DNA of 5,962 bases. Origin: Ignavibacteria bacterium (GTDB lineage: Bacteria > Bacteroidota > Ignavibacteria > Kapaibacteriales > UBA4661). Position 1 is the first letter of the stretch. The number at the start of each line of letters is the position of its first letter. Shown one piece after another: positions 1 through 5,962 of the stretch. A program made the position numbers and the translations under genes. The stretch lies in the NCBI GenBank assembly GCA_013298375.1, contig JAAFHM010000195.1, positions 1 to 5,962 on the forward strand, written 5' to 3'. The notes beneath the pieces were generated by a model. The model saw only the letters and a program-made list of their open reading frames with translations, did no database searches and was not told the origin of the DNA.

Positions 1-857
1 GGTTGATTCGTTGGAGAGTGGAGATTATCGGTAATATCGTTCAAAGCGTACGAATAGAAAACCTCTGGAGCAAGGATGAATGCGCCATCGGGGGTAATCG
101 GTATTTCCCACGACGCACCAACGGTCAGCGCGGTAAGTATGCGGCTCCCAAACGCTGTGCCACCCATATTGCCCTCTTGTACTACTTCCGCAGCAGCCTT
201 CAGAACCGCATCAATAGGCGCTCCATCAAGTGTGCGGAGAGAGCGGCATTGCGTAAGATTTCCATTCACATACGTTGAAAACGCCGCACCGCCCATAAGC
301 ATCAAATTCAGCCCTGTAAACCGCCATGCCAAAAGCGGCTCCGCACCGAGGAAAATGGAATTTGTTTGGAGGGAAAAATCAACCATGCCATTGTCAACCG
401 ACGCGCCCGGCAGAGGGTATGGCAGTGAAGAGGCATACCTCGCCGCAAATGACCGTGCATTCAGCCGCGTTGCCAGTCCCAACCATGCTCCTTCATTTTC
501 GTAAAGCGGAATTTCGCCCATGAGACCAAATTTCCACGTGAGTGGATTTTCGACAATATTCATTGCTGCGAGTGCGTCCAGATAGGGTGCGCGTACATAG
601 TCAGCATTCGCCAAGCCCAGAAACTGCGCCTCTTGCAGCGACCAGCCAACGTGTCCATACACGCCAAAGCGCATACTGCTGCGCTGCGTGGGGGCTTTAC
701 GATAGGAAGAAGTGAAAGACGGTGATGATACTTGGAAAGGTATTTCTTGAGCAAAGGAGGAAAAATAGGAATACAGTATCATAGACACTGCTATATGGAG
801 CATAGACACGAGGTTTCGGCGATTCCAAAAGAAATGCACCTTCAATACAGTACACAT
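1..857 (-). CDS. Outer-membrane beta-barrel protein, C-terminus cut by window edge
   Basis: An open frame of 285 codons runs from ATG at 857 to the window edge with no stop. Residues 1-36 form a signal peptide: a basic n-region (K6, R13, R14), a hydrophobic core at about 16-32, and a likely cleavage after S-F-A36 before Q37-E38. The mature part has alternating hydrophobic and aromatic strands with Gly-rich turns, such as FGVYGHVGW just after M62 and LAPEVFYSY at 262-270, as in small outer-membrane barrels of Bacteroidota/Chlorobiota. From family knowledge it should be Sec-exported and inserted in the outer membrane; its ligand or role is unknown. The missing part should hold the last strands and perhaps an extra domain such as OmpA-like, which cannot be judged here. 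The start at 857 is preferred because M19 (803) or M26 (782) would lose the basic n-region. No clear Shine-Dalgarno site precedes it, which is common in this phylum. A promoter lies just upstream. An in-frame stop at 899-897 bounds the 5' end. Confidence 0.85.
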   Translation of the reverse strand, partial: MCTVLKVHFFWNRRNLVSMLHIAVSMILYSYFSSFAQEIPFQVSSPSFTSSYRKAPTQRSSMRFGVYGHVGWSLQEAQFLGLANADYVRAPYLDALAAMNIVENPLTWKFGLMGEIPLYENEGAWLGLATRLNARSFAARYASSLPYPLPGASVDNGMVDFSLQTNSIFLGAEPLLAWRFTGLNLMLMGGAAFSTYVNGNLTQCRSLRTLDGAPIDAVLKAAAEVVQEGNMGGTAFGSRILTALTVGASWEIPITPDGAFILAPEVFYSYALNDITDNLHSPTNQ

Positions 858-899
858 CGTTGTAAGGCTTAAAAAATGAGAGATATTGACCCGATGCTA

Positions 900-930
900 C
901 AAATATACACAAAATGTTGATTTTCTAAAA
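900..930 (-). promoter_or_regulatory. Probable promoter of the outer-membrane protein gene
   Basis: On the minus strand TATATT (907-902) is a good -10 element, and it sits within TATATTTG (907-900), which fits the Bacteroidota TAnnTTTG element. A weak -35-like TTTTAG lies at 930-925 with a 17-nt spacer. Transcription would start around 893, leaving a leader of about 35 nt before the ATG at 857. The element lies between the end of the broken glycosylase frame (955) and the gene, as expected for an independent transcription unit. Confidence 0.55.
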
Positions 931-954
931 TCTCACCTCTCCTTTTCTGGTGAA

Positions 955-1162
955 TTAGCCTCTAGCCTGTATAAAACATGGTGCAGATGAAAAATTGATG
1001 CGAAGAGTGTACCGCATCAATACAAGAAGGCAACTCTTTCGAGAACACGACCGAATTCGTTCTTTTGGGTGCAGTTGAAAAACGGGGCGCACACCGTCCG
1101 GCAGATGTTCCGCACAAATGCTGCAACGGCGGACGTTCTTCACTAACTCAGAGAGAGTTCAT
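955..1162 (-). pseudogene. Remnant of a uracil-DNA glycosylase superfamily gene (N-terminus only)
   Basis: The frame read from 1158 down to about 1054 gives LSELVKNVRRCSICAEHLP followed by DGVRPVFQLHPKERI. This resembles the N-terminus of COG1573-type uracil-DNA glycosylases, with their C-x2-C pair, the HLP-x-G-x-RPV segment, and the P-x-x-RI that leads into the catalytic GQAPG motif. Here the similarity stops at that point: codons after 1054 read RSCSRKSC and reach a stop at 957-955, with no GQAPG motif in any frame. Intact members are about 190-200 residues; only about 35 remain. The start is also broken: the only ATG (1162-1160) is one base out of frame, and an in-frame TGA lies at 1161-1159. 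Removing one base near 1155-1160, in a TCTCTCT run, would give M-N-L-S-E-L. A GTG at 1143 could start a 62-residue peptide, but this would lack the catalytic motifs. Family assignment is from memory of the motif, without an alignment. Confidence 0.68.
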
Positions 1163-1198
1163 ATATCCCCAAGTGGATAGCAGTTAGATATAGGAAAC

Positions 1199-1325
1199 CC
1201 CTTTACTTCGTGAAGGGATGGCAGTCAAGCACAGCCTAGACTGACGGGGTATCACCTCGTGATAAACGCAAGAAACACCCCGTCCTTTCTGTTGCTTGGG
1301 CACCCCTCTTTGCCCCAAAGAGGGG
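1199..1325. repeat. Cluster of strong inverted repeats; candidate structured RNA or REP-like element
   Basis: Three separate foldable units lie next to each other. Unit A is CCCTTTAC (1199-1206) against GTGAAGGG (1210-1217), 8 pairs including one G-T, with a 3-nt loop. Unit B is GACGGGGT (1243-1250) against ACCCCGTC (1277-1284), 8 perfect pairs, with ATCAC/GTGAT (1251-1255/1259-1263) nested inside. Unit B is itself enclosed by CAAGCACAG (1226-1234) against CTG-T-TGCTTG (1289-1298), which pairs over 9 bp with one bulged T. Unit C is a 10-bp perfect stem at 1303-1325. This much nested pairing in about 127 bases, outside any gene, suggests either a transcribed structured RNA or a palindromic genomic repeat. 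It does not match an RNA family I recognise, and its strand cannot be decided. Confidence 0.5.
1303..1325. terminator. Strong hairpin downstream of dnaA, possible terminator
   Basis: CCCCTCTTTG (1303-1312) pairs perfectly with CAAAGAGGGG (1316-1325) around a CCC loop. It lies about 80 nt after the dnaA stop codon and could end dnaA transcription. Neither strand has a T-run after the stem (minus continues TGCCCAAGC, plus continues GGAATATT), so it is not a classical intrinsic terminator. It may instead belong to the wider repeat cluster. Confidence 0.35.
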
Positions 1326-1405
1326 GGAATATTAACCCTTGAATTCAAGCGTAATTTCAGTTGTTTGATGTGCCATCATGTATTCTTGTGCTATTGCCTA
1401 TTTTT

Positions 1406-2908
1406 TTACGGCAACCGCTTCAATCCTAGGCGCTCCAATATCGTATTCATGGCATTTTGAGCGCGAGAATCGGTATCAAGATAATTCCGAACCATGTTGC
1501 AGGAGTGAATAACTGTCGTGTGGTCGCGTCCGCCGAAATGCGAACCGATACTTTTGAGCGACAGTTGCGTGTGCTGCTTGATGATGTACATTGCCATTTG
1601 CCGCGCCAGCACGACCTCTTGTTTGCGCGTTTTGCCCGTGATGAGTGTTAGAGCAATGTCGTAGTGTTCGGACACGGTACTCAAGATGGATTTTACCGAA
1701 ACATCTTTGCTTGCTGGTTCGCTTGCAATGCCTTTGACAACTTCGCGGGCAAGGTCAATCGTGAGTTCCCGTCCGTCCAGTGAAACTTTTGCCAGAAGGC
1801 TAATCAAGCAACCCTCAAGTTCGCGGACACTAGAGGTAATGTTTCGTGCCAAATATTCAATCACGTCGCCCGGAAGTTGTGTGCCTTCGTCGGCGGCTTT
1901 GCGTTGCAAAATAGCAAGGCGCATCTCGTAATCCGGTGCTTGAATATCCGCCGTCAAGCCCCATTGGAAGCGGGATATAAGACGGTCGTCCACACCTTGA
2001 ATTTCTTTCGGTGGCTTATCGCTCGTCAAAATAATTTGCTTGCCGGATTGGTGAAGCGCATTAAAGGTATGGAAAAAATTATCTTGCGTTTTTTCCTTGC
2101 CGCTAAAAAACTGAATATCGTCCACTACTAAAATATCAATGCTGCGATAAAAATTCGCAAATTCATTGATTTTACCATTCTGGATAGCGTTCACATATTC
2201 CATCGTAAAGCGCTCACTATTGGTGTAGAAAACGCGGATATTGCGGTGGAGTTGCTGTGCGCGGTTGCCGATAGCTTGAACGAGGTGCGTCTTGCCTAAG
2301 CCTGTGCTTCCGTAGATAACAAGCGGGTTGTATTTGGTTTTGCCGGGATTTTCGGCAATAGCAATGGCGGCGGCGGCGGCAAGTTGATTGCTTTCACCAC
2401 GAATAAAATTCTCAAAAACATACGACGGGTTCAGATACGTCGGGAAGTTCTGCGGAACGGCTTGTTGCTGTGCAAACGGCAGTCCGGCTTGTGCCGTGGG
2501 GACATTTTGCGCGGCTTGCTGACGGAATGCCGGCAGAGTGATGGTGCGGTCTTGCAGGGTTGCATTTTCGGATTTATCTACAATCACTTCGTATTGCAAC
2601 TCTGCGCCTGCGCCGAGTATCTGTGTCAGAACGGTGCGCAAAAGCCCCCCATAATGCTCTTCTATCCATTCGTAATAGAACTGGCTGGGGACTTGAATGA
2701 GGAGCTTCGAGTCGTGCCAAGAAATTGCTCGAATATTCTCGAACCACGTCCGAAAAACTTGAGGATTGATATTGTCGCGGATAATGTCAAGACATTTTGC
2801 CCAAAGTATGGAGGCTTGCGGCGAATCGGCGGTGAGTCGTGAAGACATGGTGACAAATTGTCCCGCAGGTTCGTTTTGTGCAAAAAGTGTCGTAGCATCT
2901 TGGGGCAT
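1406..2908 (-). CDS. dnaA: Chromosomal replication initiator protein DnaA
   Basis: DnaA is the AAA+ initiator that binds DnaA boxes at oriC, melts the adjacent AT-rich DNA and recruits the replicative helicase. All four domains are visible in 500 residues. Domain I lies at about 35-110 (WAKCLDII, then FRTWFENI). Domain II is a Gln/Ala/Pro-rich linker at about 115-158. Domain III carries Walker A GSTGLGKT (200-207), Walker B ILVVDDIQ (259-266), sensor I around TSD (295-297), the box VII arginine in DRLISRF (R313) and the sensor II arginine in SSVRELEG (R362). Domain IV holds the signature GGRDHTTVIHS (459-469) for box binding. Length is within the usual range and nothing looks broken. The Walker A second residue is Ser where Gly is common. 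ATG 2908 is preceded by AAGGGA at 5 nt; M21 (2848) is a possible alternative start that would still keep domain I intact. The gene lies directly downstream of a DnaA-box cluster, so autoregulation is likely. Confidence 0.98.
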   Translation of the reverse strand: MPQDATTLFAQNEPAGQFVTMSSRLTADSPQASILWAKCLDIIRDNINPQVFRTWFENIRAISWHDSKLLIQVPSQFYYEWIEEHYGGLLRTVLTQILGAGAELQYEVIVDKSENATLQDRTITLPAFRQQAAQNVPTAQAGLPFAQQQAVPQNFPTYLNPSYVFENFIRGESNQLAAAAAIAIAENPGKTKYNPLVIYGSTGLGKTHLVQAIGNRAQQLHRNIRVFYTNSERFTMEYVNAIQNGKINEFANFYRSIDILVVDDIQFFSGKEKTQDNFFHTFNALHQSGKQIILTSDKPPKEIQGVDDRLISRFQWGLTADIQAPDYEMRLAILQRKAADEGTQLPGDVIEYLARNITSSVRELEGCLISLLAKVSLDGRELTIDLAREVVKGIASEPASKDVSVKSILSTVSEHYDIALTLITGKTRKQEVVLARQMAMYIIKQHTQLSLKSIGSHFGGRDHTTVIHSCNMVRNYLDTDSRAQNAMNTILERLGLKRLP

Positions 2909-2919
2909 ATTCTTCCCTT
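2909..2919 (-). promoter_or_regulatory. Ribosome binding site supporting the ATG at 2908 of dnaA
   Basis: On the minus strand AAGGGA (2919-2914) sits 5 nt before ATG 2908, a moderate Shine-Dalgarno match. The alternative M21 start has only GCGGGA further upstream, so the first ATG is slightly favoured. I found no convincing dnaA promoter further upstream. Confidence 0.45.
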
Positions 2920-3094
2920 GTGCTTAAAAAATGTCCAAATTGTTGATTGCAGCATTGATGGAAAAGACGCGCAAAACTGGGGTCTCACCGGAGAGGAATA
3001 GCGCCTAAAGAAGCGAGTGTCGATTCTCGTTCTCAAGAAACAGTTTGCGGCTTCGCGTAATGTGGATTGTCAATTTTGCGATTTTTGCCCGTTG

Positions 3095-3165
3095 TGCCAA
3101 AAAGATTTTTTTTCACTGCGACAATATTTCTGTTGGTTTTCAAAAAACACAGAATCAAAGGTTGA
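3095..3165. other. AT-rich stretch, candidate DNA unwinding element
   Basis: The stretch includes a run of eight T, then ACAATATTT, TTTTCAAAAAACA and TTGATAAACC, and is clearly richer in A and T than the flanking genes. It lies on the dnaA side of the strong boxes, between them and the weak box at 3061-3069. Assignment as the melting region rests on composition and position only. Confidence 0.45.
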
Positions 3166-3207
3166 TAAACCAGCAACTTGACACAAGCCGCATCAAATGG
3201 GCTTTCG

Positions 3208-3259
3208 TGTGGAAAAGTTTTCCACAGTTTTCCACAGACCGCAAAAATACTGTGGAAAA
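3208..3259. promoter_or_regulatory. DnaA-box cluster: inverted pair, tandem pair, and outlying box
   Basis: Boxes 1 and 2 face each other with one G between them, giving the perfect 19-bp palindrome TGTGGAAAAGTTTTCCACA (3208-3226). Boxes 2 and 3 are direct repeats with starts 10 bp apart, about one helical turn, so two DnaA molecules would bind on the same face. Box 4 is inverted, 14 bp beyond box 3. All four cores are identical, with T in the third position where the E. coli R1-type box has A. Confidence 0.88.
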
Positions 3260-3289
3260 GAGAAGAAAAAACTTGCAAGCTAGGTTCTA

Positions 3290-5962
3290 TCAGCGCTCTG
3301 AGGCAGATGATTTTTCCCCAAGAATGAAATATGTCTTCATCATGCCTTTGCCCTTGACCTCAATCATCCCTCGTTCCTCGAAGTCAAAGTAGTTTTGGAG
3401 GAGGGCATAGACCGCATCGCTACACTGCACCCGACCTGCTTCTCCACTTGATTCCATGCGGCTTGCGATGTTGACTGTGTCACCCCAAAGGTCATAGGCA
3501 AATTTCCTCATTCCGATAACGCCCGCCACAACTGCGCCAGTGTGGATACCGATGCGCACATCAATTTTTTCCTCCGTGTCGGCGGTCAACTGGCGTATCT
3601 GCTCTATCGCTTCCAATGCCATCTTTGCCACAAACTGCGCATGATCAGGCATTGGATCGGGCAAGCCCCCGACAAGCATATACGCATCGCCGATGGTCTT
3701 GATTTTTTCTAAATGATAGCGCTCGGCAAGATGGTCAAATGCGGTGAAAACCATACTGAGATTTTCGACCAGATGCTCTGGCGGAATCCGTGCCGACATA
3801 TTGGTAAAGCCGACAATATCGGCAAACATCACCGTGACGCTCTCAAATTTATCAGCAATAATTTTTTCCCCGATTTTGAGTCGTTGCGCGATTTGAGGCG
3901 GTAAAATATTCAGCAACAGACGGTCAGACTTTTGGCGCTCTTCCTCAATTTGGAAGTTCTTTTCCTGCAATTCCGAGTTATTCATCTCAATCTGGAAGTT
4001 TTTTTCTTGCAGTTGCGTATTGCTCATCTCAATTTCACGCGCTTGCTCGTCCAAAATCTTCACTTGACGCTGAATTTCCGCCGTGCGCTCATCTACCAAG
4101 ATTGCCAGTTCCTTCTCTCGCGCTTTGGCAACACTCAATCGCCATTGCAAAAAGCCCCAAACCAGCCCCAATACTGCCACGCCGCACAAGACCAAGAACC
4201 ACCACGTTTGATAGAACTTAGGTAAAAGTTCTATCGGCATTTCGACACCAACATCATTCCAAACGCCATCATTATTACAGGCTTGAACGCGAAAGACATA
4301 CTGACGGGGCGAAAGATTGGTATAATATGCCTCGCGGCGCTTACCCACATCAATCCAGTCTTCATCAAAGCCGTCCAGACGATAGCGAAACCGCACACGG
4401 TCAGGAAAAAGCAGACTCAGCGCGGTATAGCGGATGGTCAAACGCTCAGTTCCGGCGCGAAGTTTCAATGCCGAACTACCTTCGGGCAATGCCAATGGCT
4501 TTTCATTGCCTAGCACCTCTTCGATATGCACAGGTGGCGCAATCGTGTTGCGCACAAGGCGCTCTGGCGCAAATCGCACCGCACCTTTCATCGTTGGAAA
4601 CCATAAATTACCCTCGCTATCTATCGTGGCGGCGGGCTGATTGTTGCCGTTACATTCTGCGCTGCGCATCCCATCGCTTTTGCCGTAGGATAGAACCTCG
4701 ACTTGTGAGCGCTTACCCGTCAGAAACTCCCGTATTTGCTGTTTGGAGATGCAATAAATACCGCTCAAGCCGCTTAACCAATAGTTTCCTTGCTTGTCTT
4801 GAATCATCTGCCGCGTGGCTTCTTCGGGCAAGCCGTTTTTTGCGGAAAGCACGAGCAGAGAGCCTCGTTGCGCGATGCCTCCGGAAGGCTCTTGTTTGCT
4901 GCTTTCTTGCCAAAGAGCAATGCCAAACTGCGTTCCTATCCACATCGTTCCTTCATCATCGGCGGTGACATAAAGCGCGGTACTGCTCGGCAAGCCCTGT
5001 TTTTGGCGAATGGCGGTGATGGAACCGTTAGAATCAATAATACTCACTCCGCCGTCGCGTGTTGCCAGCCAAAGGCGTTTGTGGCGGTCTTGGGCAATGG
5101 AAAAAATATAATCGCTCGACAACCCGTTGGCAGTTGAAAATGCTGTTACAAGGCGCTCTTTGCCCTTTTCGCCCTTTTCACTTTGTTCCAAACGCAAGAG
5201 ACCACCACCAAAGGTTCCGACCCACATCTGTCCTTTGTGGTCGGTGTAGAGCGCACGGATGATATTCTGCGTAATGCCGTCATTGCTGGTGATTGTGGTA
5301 AAATTCCCATTTTCGTAGCGCACGAGCCCCAGCCCGACAGTGCCGAACCACATTCTTCCTTTGTTATCTTCGCAAATGGCACGAATAAAAGCTCCTTGAG
5401 GAATGCCTTTAGTTGTCGGATAATCCAGATGCCGTACCGTACCGTTTTGCATTACGAGCAGCCCGGTATTGTAGAAACTGCCCATCCAGAGACGTTTGGA
5501 GCGGTCTTCGGCAATGGTGGAAATAATGTCGTAGGGCAAACCCTCTTTTTTGCCAAACGGCGTAAATTTTGGGTCTTTGATGCGGTCAATACCACTTCCT
5601 CCAGCAGCAATCCACAAACTGCCCTCGCTATCTTCAGAAAGTGCGAGAATAGTATTGCTGGAAAGTGCAGTATTACTAGTGTTGATGGTTGTGAGCGTAT
5701 TATTATTGCAGCGATTCAGACCGTTGCTTGTGCCGATCCATAGCGTTCCGTAGCGATTGACCAGAAGGCTGGAGACCGCATCACTGCTTAGTCCATTGGC
5801 ACTAGTAAGATTTTTGACAAAAACACCATTATCCCAGTGCTGTACGCCTCGACTGGCTGTGCCTATCCAAACACCGCCAGCACTATCGGCTGCCAATGCC
5901 GTGACGACCTCGTCAGCAAGTCCATCGCTTTTGGTGAGATGGCGTATATTGGCGTTTTCAAT
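3290..5962 (-). CDS. Membrane-bound class III adenylate cyclase with periplasmic propeller sensor, 5' end cut by window edge
   Basis: The frame is open from the window edge to TGA at 3292-3290, showing 890 residues. A TTG at 5896 is only an internal Leu codon: upstream codons continue in the same blade repeat, so the true start lies outside. In visible numbering, residues 1-472 hold ten two-component-regulator propeller blades of the D-x-x-G-x-(L/M/V)-W-(I/F/V)-G type. A Y_Y_Y-like domain follows (about 505-577, with FRYRLDGFDEDW), then one membrane helix (587-607), a coiled coil (609-682) and a class III cyclase domain (about 700-884). Catalytic residues are present: metal-binding D715 (FADIVGFT) and D759 (IGDAYM), transition-state N831 and R835 (NIASRM), and the K755/D824 pair that selects adenine in this family. 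It should sense a periplasmic ligand and make cAMP in the cytoplasm. Related hybrid sensors carry about 14 blades, so roughly four blades and a signal peptide are probably missing. No frameshift is seen. Confidence 0.93.
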   Translation of the reverse strand: MENANIRHLTKSDGLADEVVTALAADSAGGVWIGTASRGVQHWDNGVFVKNLTSANGLSSDAVSSLLVNRYGTLWIGTSNGLNRCNNNTLTTINTSNTALSSNTILALSEDSEGSLWIAAGGSGIDRIKDPKFTPFGKKEGLPYDIISTIAEDRSKRLWMGSFYNTGLLVMQNGTVRHLDYPTTKGIPQGAFIRAICEDNKGRMWFGTVGLGLVRYENGNFTTITSNDGITQNIIRALYTDHKGQMWVGTFGGGLLRLEQSEKGEKGKERLVTAFSTANGLSSDYIFSIAQDRHKRLWLATRDGGVSIIDSNGSITAIRQKQGLPSSTALYVTADDEGTMWIGTQFGIALWQESSKQEPSGGIAQRGSLLVLSAKNGLPEEATRQMIQDKQGNYWLSGLSGIYCISKQQIREFLTGKRSQVEVLSYGKSDGMRSAECNGNNQPAATIDSEGNLWFPTMKGAVRFAPERLVRNTIAPPVHIEEVLGNEKPLALPEGSSALKLRAGTERLTIRYTALSLLFPDRVRFRYRLDGFDEDWIDVGKRREAYYTNLSPRQYVFRVQACNNDGVWNDVGVEMPIELLPKFYQTWWFLVLCGVAVLGLVWGFLQWRLSVAKAREKELAILVDERTAEIQRQVKILDEQAREIEMSNTQLQEKNFQIEMNNSELQEKNFQIEEERQKSDRLLLNILPPQIAQRLKIGEKIIADKFESVTVMFADIVGFTNMSARIPPEHLVENLSMVFTAFDHLAERYHLEKIKTIGDAYMLVGGLPDPMPDHAQFVAKMALEAIEQIRQLTADTEEKIDVRIGIHTGAVVAGVIGMRKFAYDLWGDTVNIASRMESSGEAGRVQCSDAVYALLQNYFDFEERGMIEVKGKGMMKTYFILGEKSSASER
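3929..4054 (-). repeat. Three tandem 14-residue (42-bp) coiled-coil repeats in the cyclase linker
   Basis: Three consecutive 14-residue units begin LDEQAREIEM, LQEKNFQIEM and LQEKNFQIEE. Units two and three share nine identical residues, and their DNA is also similar with a 42-bp offset (for example TCAATTTGGAAG at 3946 and TCAATCTGGAAG at 3988 on the plus strand). Fourteen residues are two heptads, so adding or losing a unit would lengthen the coil while keeping its register. The repeat links the membrane helix to the signalling helix just before the catalytic domain. Confidence 0.85.

Larger units (their letters stand above)
858..1405. other. Gene-poor region between dnaA and the outer-membrane protein gene
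   Basis: These 548 bases hold no intact gene that I can support. From right to left there is a plain stretch after the dnaA stop (1405-1326), a cluster of inverted repeats (1325-1199), a short plain stretch (1198-1163), the glycosylase remnant (1162-955), and the promoter of the next gene (930-900). Frames are short on both strands. The mixture of gene debris and palindromes suggests a site of past rearrangement downstream of dnaA. Confidence 0.7.
3059..3262. other. oriC: Probable chromosomal replication origin (oriC)
   Basis: The 381-bp gap between the cyclase gene and dnaA holds four exact copies of TTTTCCACA, which fits the relaxed DnaA-box consensus TTWTNCACA. They lie at 3208-3216 (minus), 3218-3226 (plus), 3228-3236 (plus) and 3251-3259 (minus). 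A weaker copy, CAATCCACA (7 of 9 to TTATCCACA), lies at 3061-3069 (minus). Between the weak and strong boxes is AT-rich DNA (about 3095-3165) with a run of eight T and A-tracts, suited to be the unwinding element. Position next to dnaA, box clustering and base composition together make this the likely bacterial origin. The exact unwinding site and origin limits cannot be read from the sequence alone. Confidence 0.85.

Noticed and set aside
76..504. 142-codon plus-strand open frame
   Set aside because: It lies opposite the barrel protein gene, has a Cys/Ser/Arg-rich composition with no recognisable domain, and conflicts with the signal-peptide-bearing frame on the minus strand.
560..912. Two short minus-strand frames (754-560 and 912-697)
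   Set aside because: Both overlap the barrel protein gene in other frames and show no domain or credible composition.
1332..1379. 15-codon minus-strand frame starting ATG-ATG (MMAHQTTEITLEFKG) after dnaA
   Set aside because: It is too short to judge, has no clear ribosome site, and matches nothing I recognise; it could be debris of a lost gene.
2384..2842. 152-codon plus-strand open frame
   Set aside because: It is antisense to domains I and II of dnaA and has no recognisable domain.
3068..3073. Perfect TTGACA on the minus strand upstream of dnaA
   Set aside because: No acceptable -10 element lies 16-19 nt downstream (CCGCAA at 17 nt), so I do not call it the dnaA promoter.
3208..3259. Short repeated units as a CRISPR array
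   Set aside because: The repeats are 9-bp DnaA boxes in mixed orientation with gaps of 1-14 bp, not 25-40-bp repeats with unique spacers.
3262..3289. T-run after the cyclase stop as an intrinsic terminator
   Set aside because: The preceding CTTGCAAG is a palindrome without room for a loop, so no stable stem precedes the T-run.
4327..4968. 213-codon plus-strand open frame
   Set aside because: It is antisense to the propeller and Y_Y_Y part of the cyclase, is rich in Arg, Cys and Ser, and has no recognisable motif.
5183..5743. 186-codon plus-strand open frame
   Set aside because: It is antisense to the propeller repeats; its apparent internal repetition is a reflection of the blades on the other strand.

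Overview
The window looks chromosomal and comes from a bacterium of the Bacteroidota/Chlorobiota (FCB) group. Three things suggest this: an outer-membrane beta-barrel protein of a kind common there, a periplasmic propeller plus Y_Y_Y sensor as found in Bacteroidota hybrid sensors, and a TATATTTG promoter element. No marker gene fixes the species, so this placement is an inference. All convincing genes lie on the minus strand, so the window reads right to left.

Layout in reading order: (1) 5962-3290, a membrane-bound class III nucleotide cyclase, cut at its 5' end by the window edge; ten propeller blades, a Y_Y_Y domain, one membrane helix, a repetitive coiled coil and a catalytic domain are visible. 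(2) 3289-2909, an AT-rich intergenic region with four identical TTTTCCACA DnaA boxes, two of them forming a 19-bp palindrome; this is the likely replication origin (oriC). (3) 2908-1406, a complete dnaA. (4) 1405-858, a gene-poor stretch with three strong inverted repeats (1199-1325), a broken N-terminal remnant of a uracil-DNA glycosylase gene (about 1162-955) and a promoter (930-900). (5) 857-1, a secreted outer-membrane beta-barrel protein that runs off the left edge, so its stop codon is not seen.

dnaA and the box cluster form a standard initiation module: DnaA would bind the boxes just upstream of its own gene, open the origin, and possibly autoregulate. The cyclase ends only 30 bp from the nearest box with no clear terminator, so its transcripts may run into oriC. 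The cyclase itself would couple a periplasmic signal to cytoplasmic cAMP; nothing in the sequence ties it functionally to replication. I do not see a clearly new multi-gene system. The most unusual items are the structured intergenic element, the glycosylase remnant, and the pairing of a hybrid-sensor-like periplasmic half with a cyclase output.
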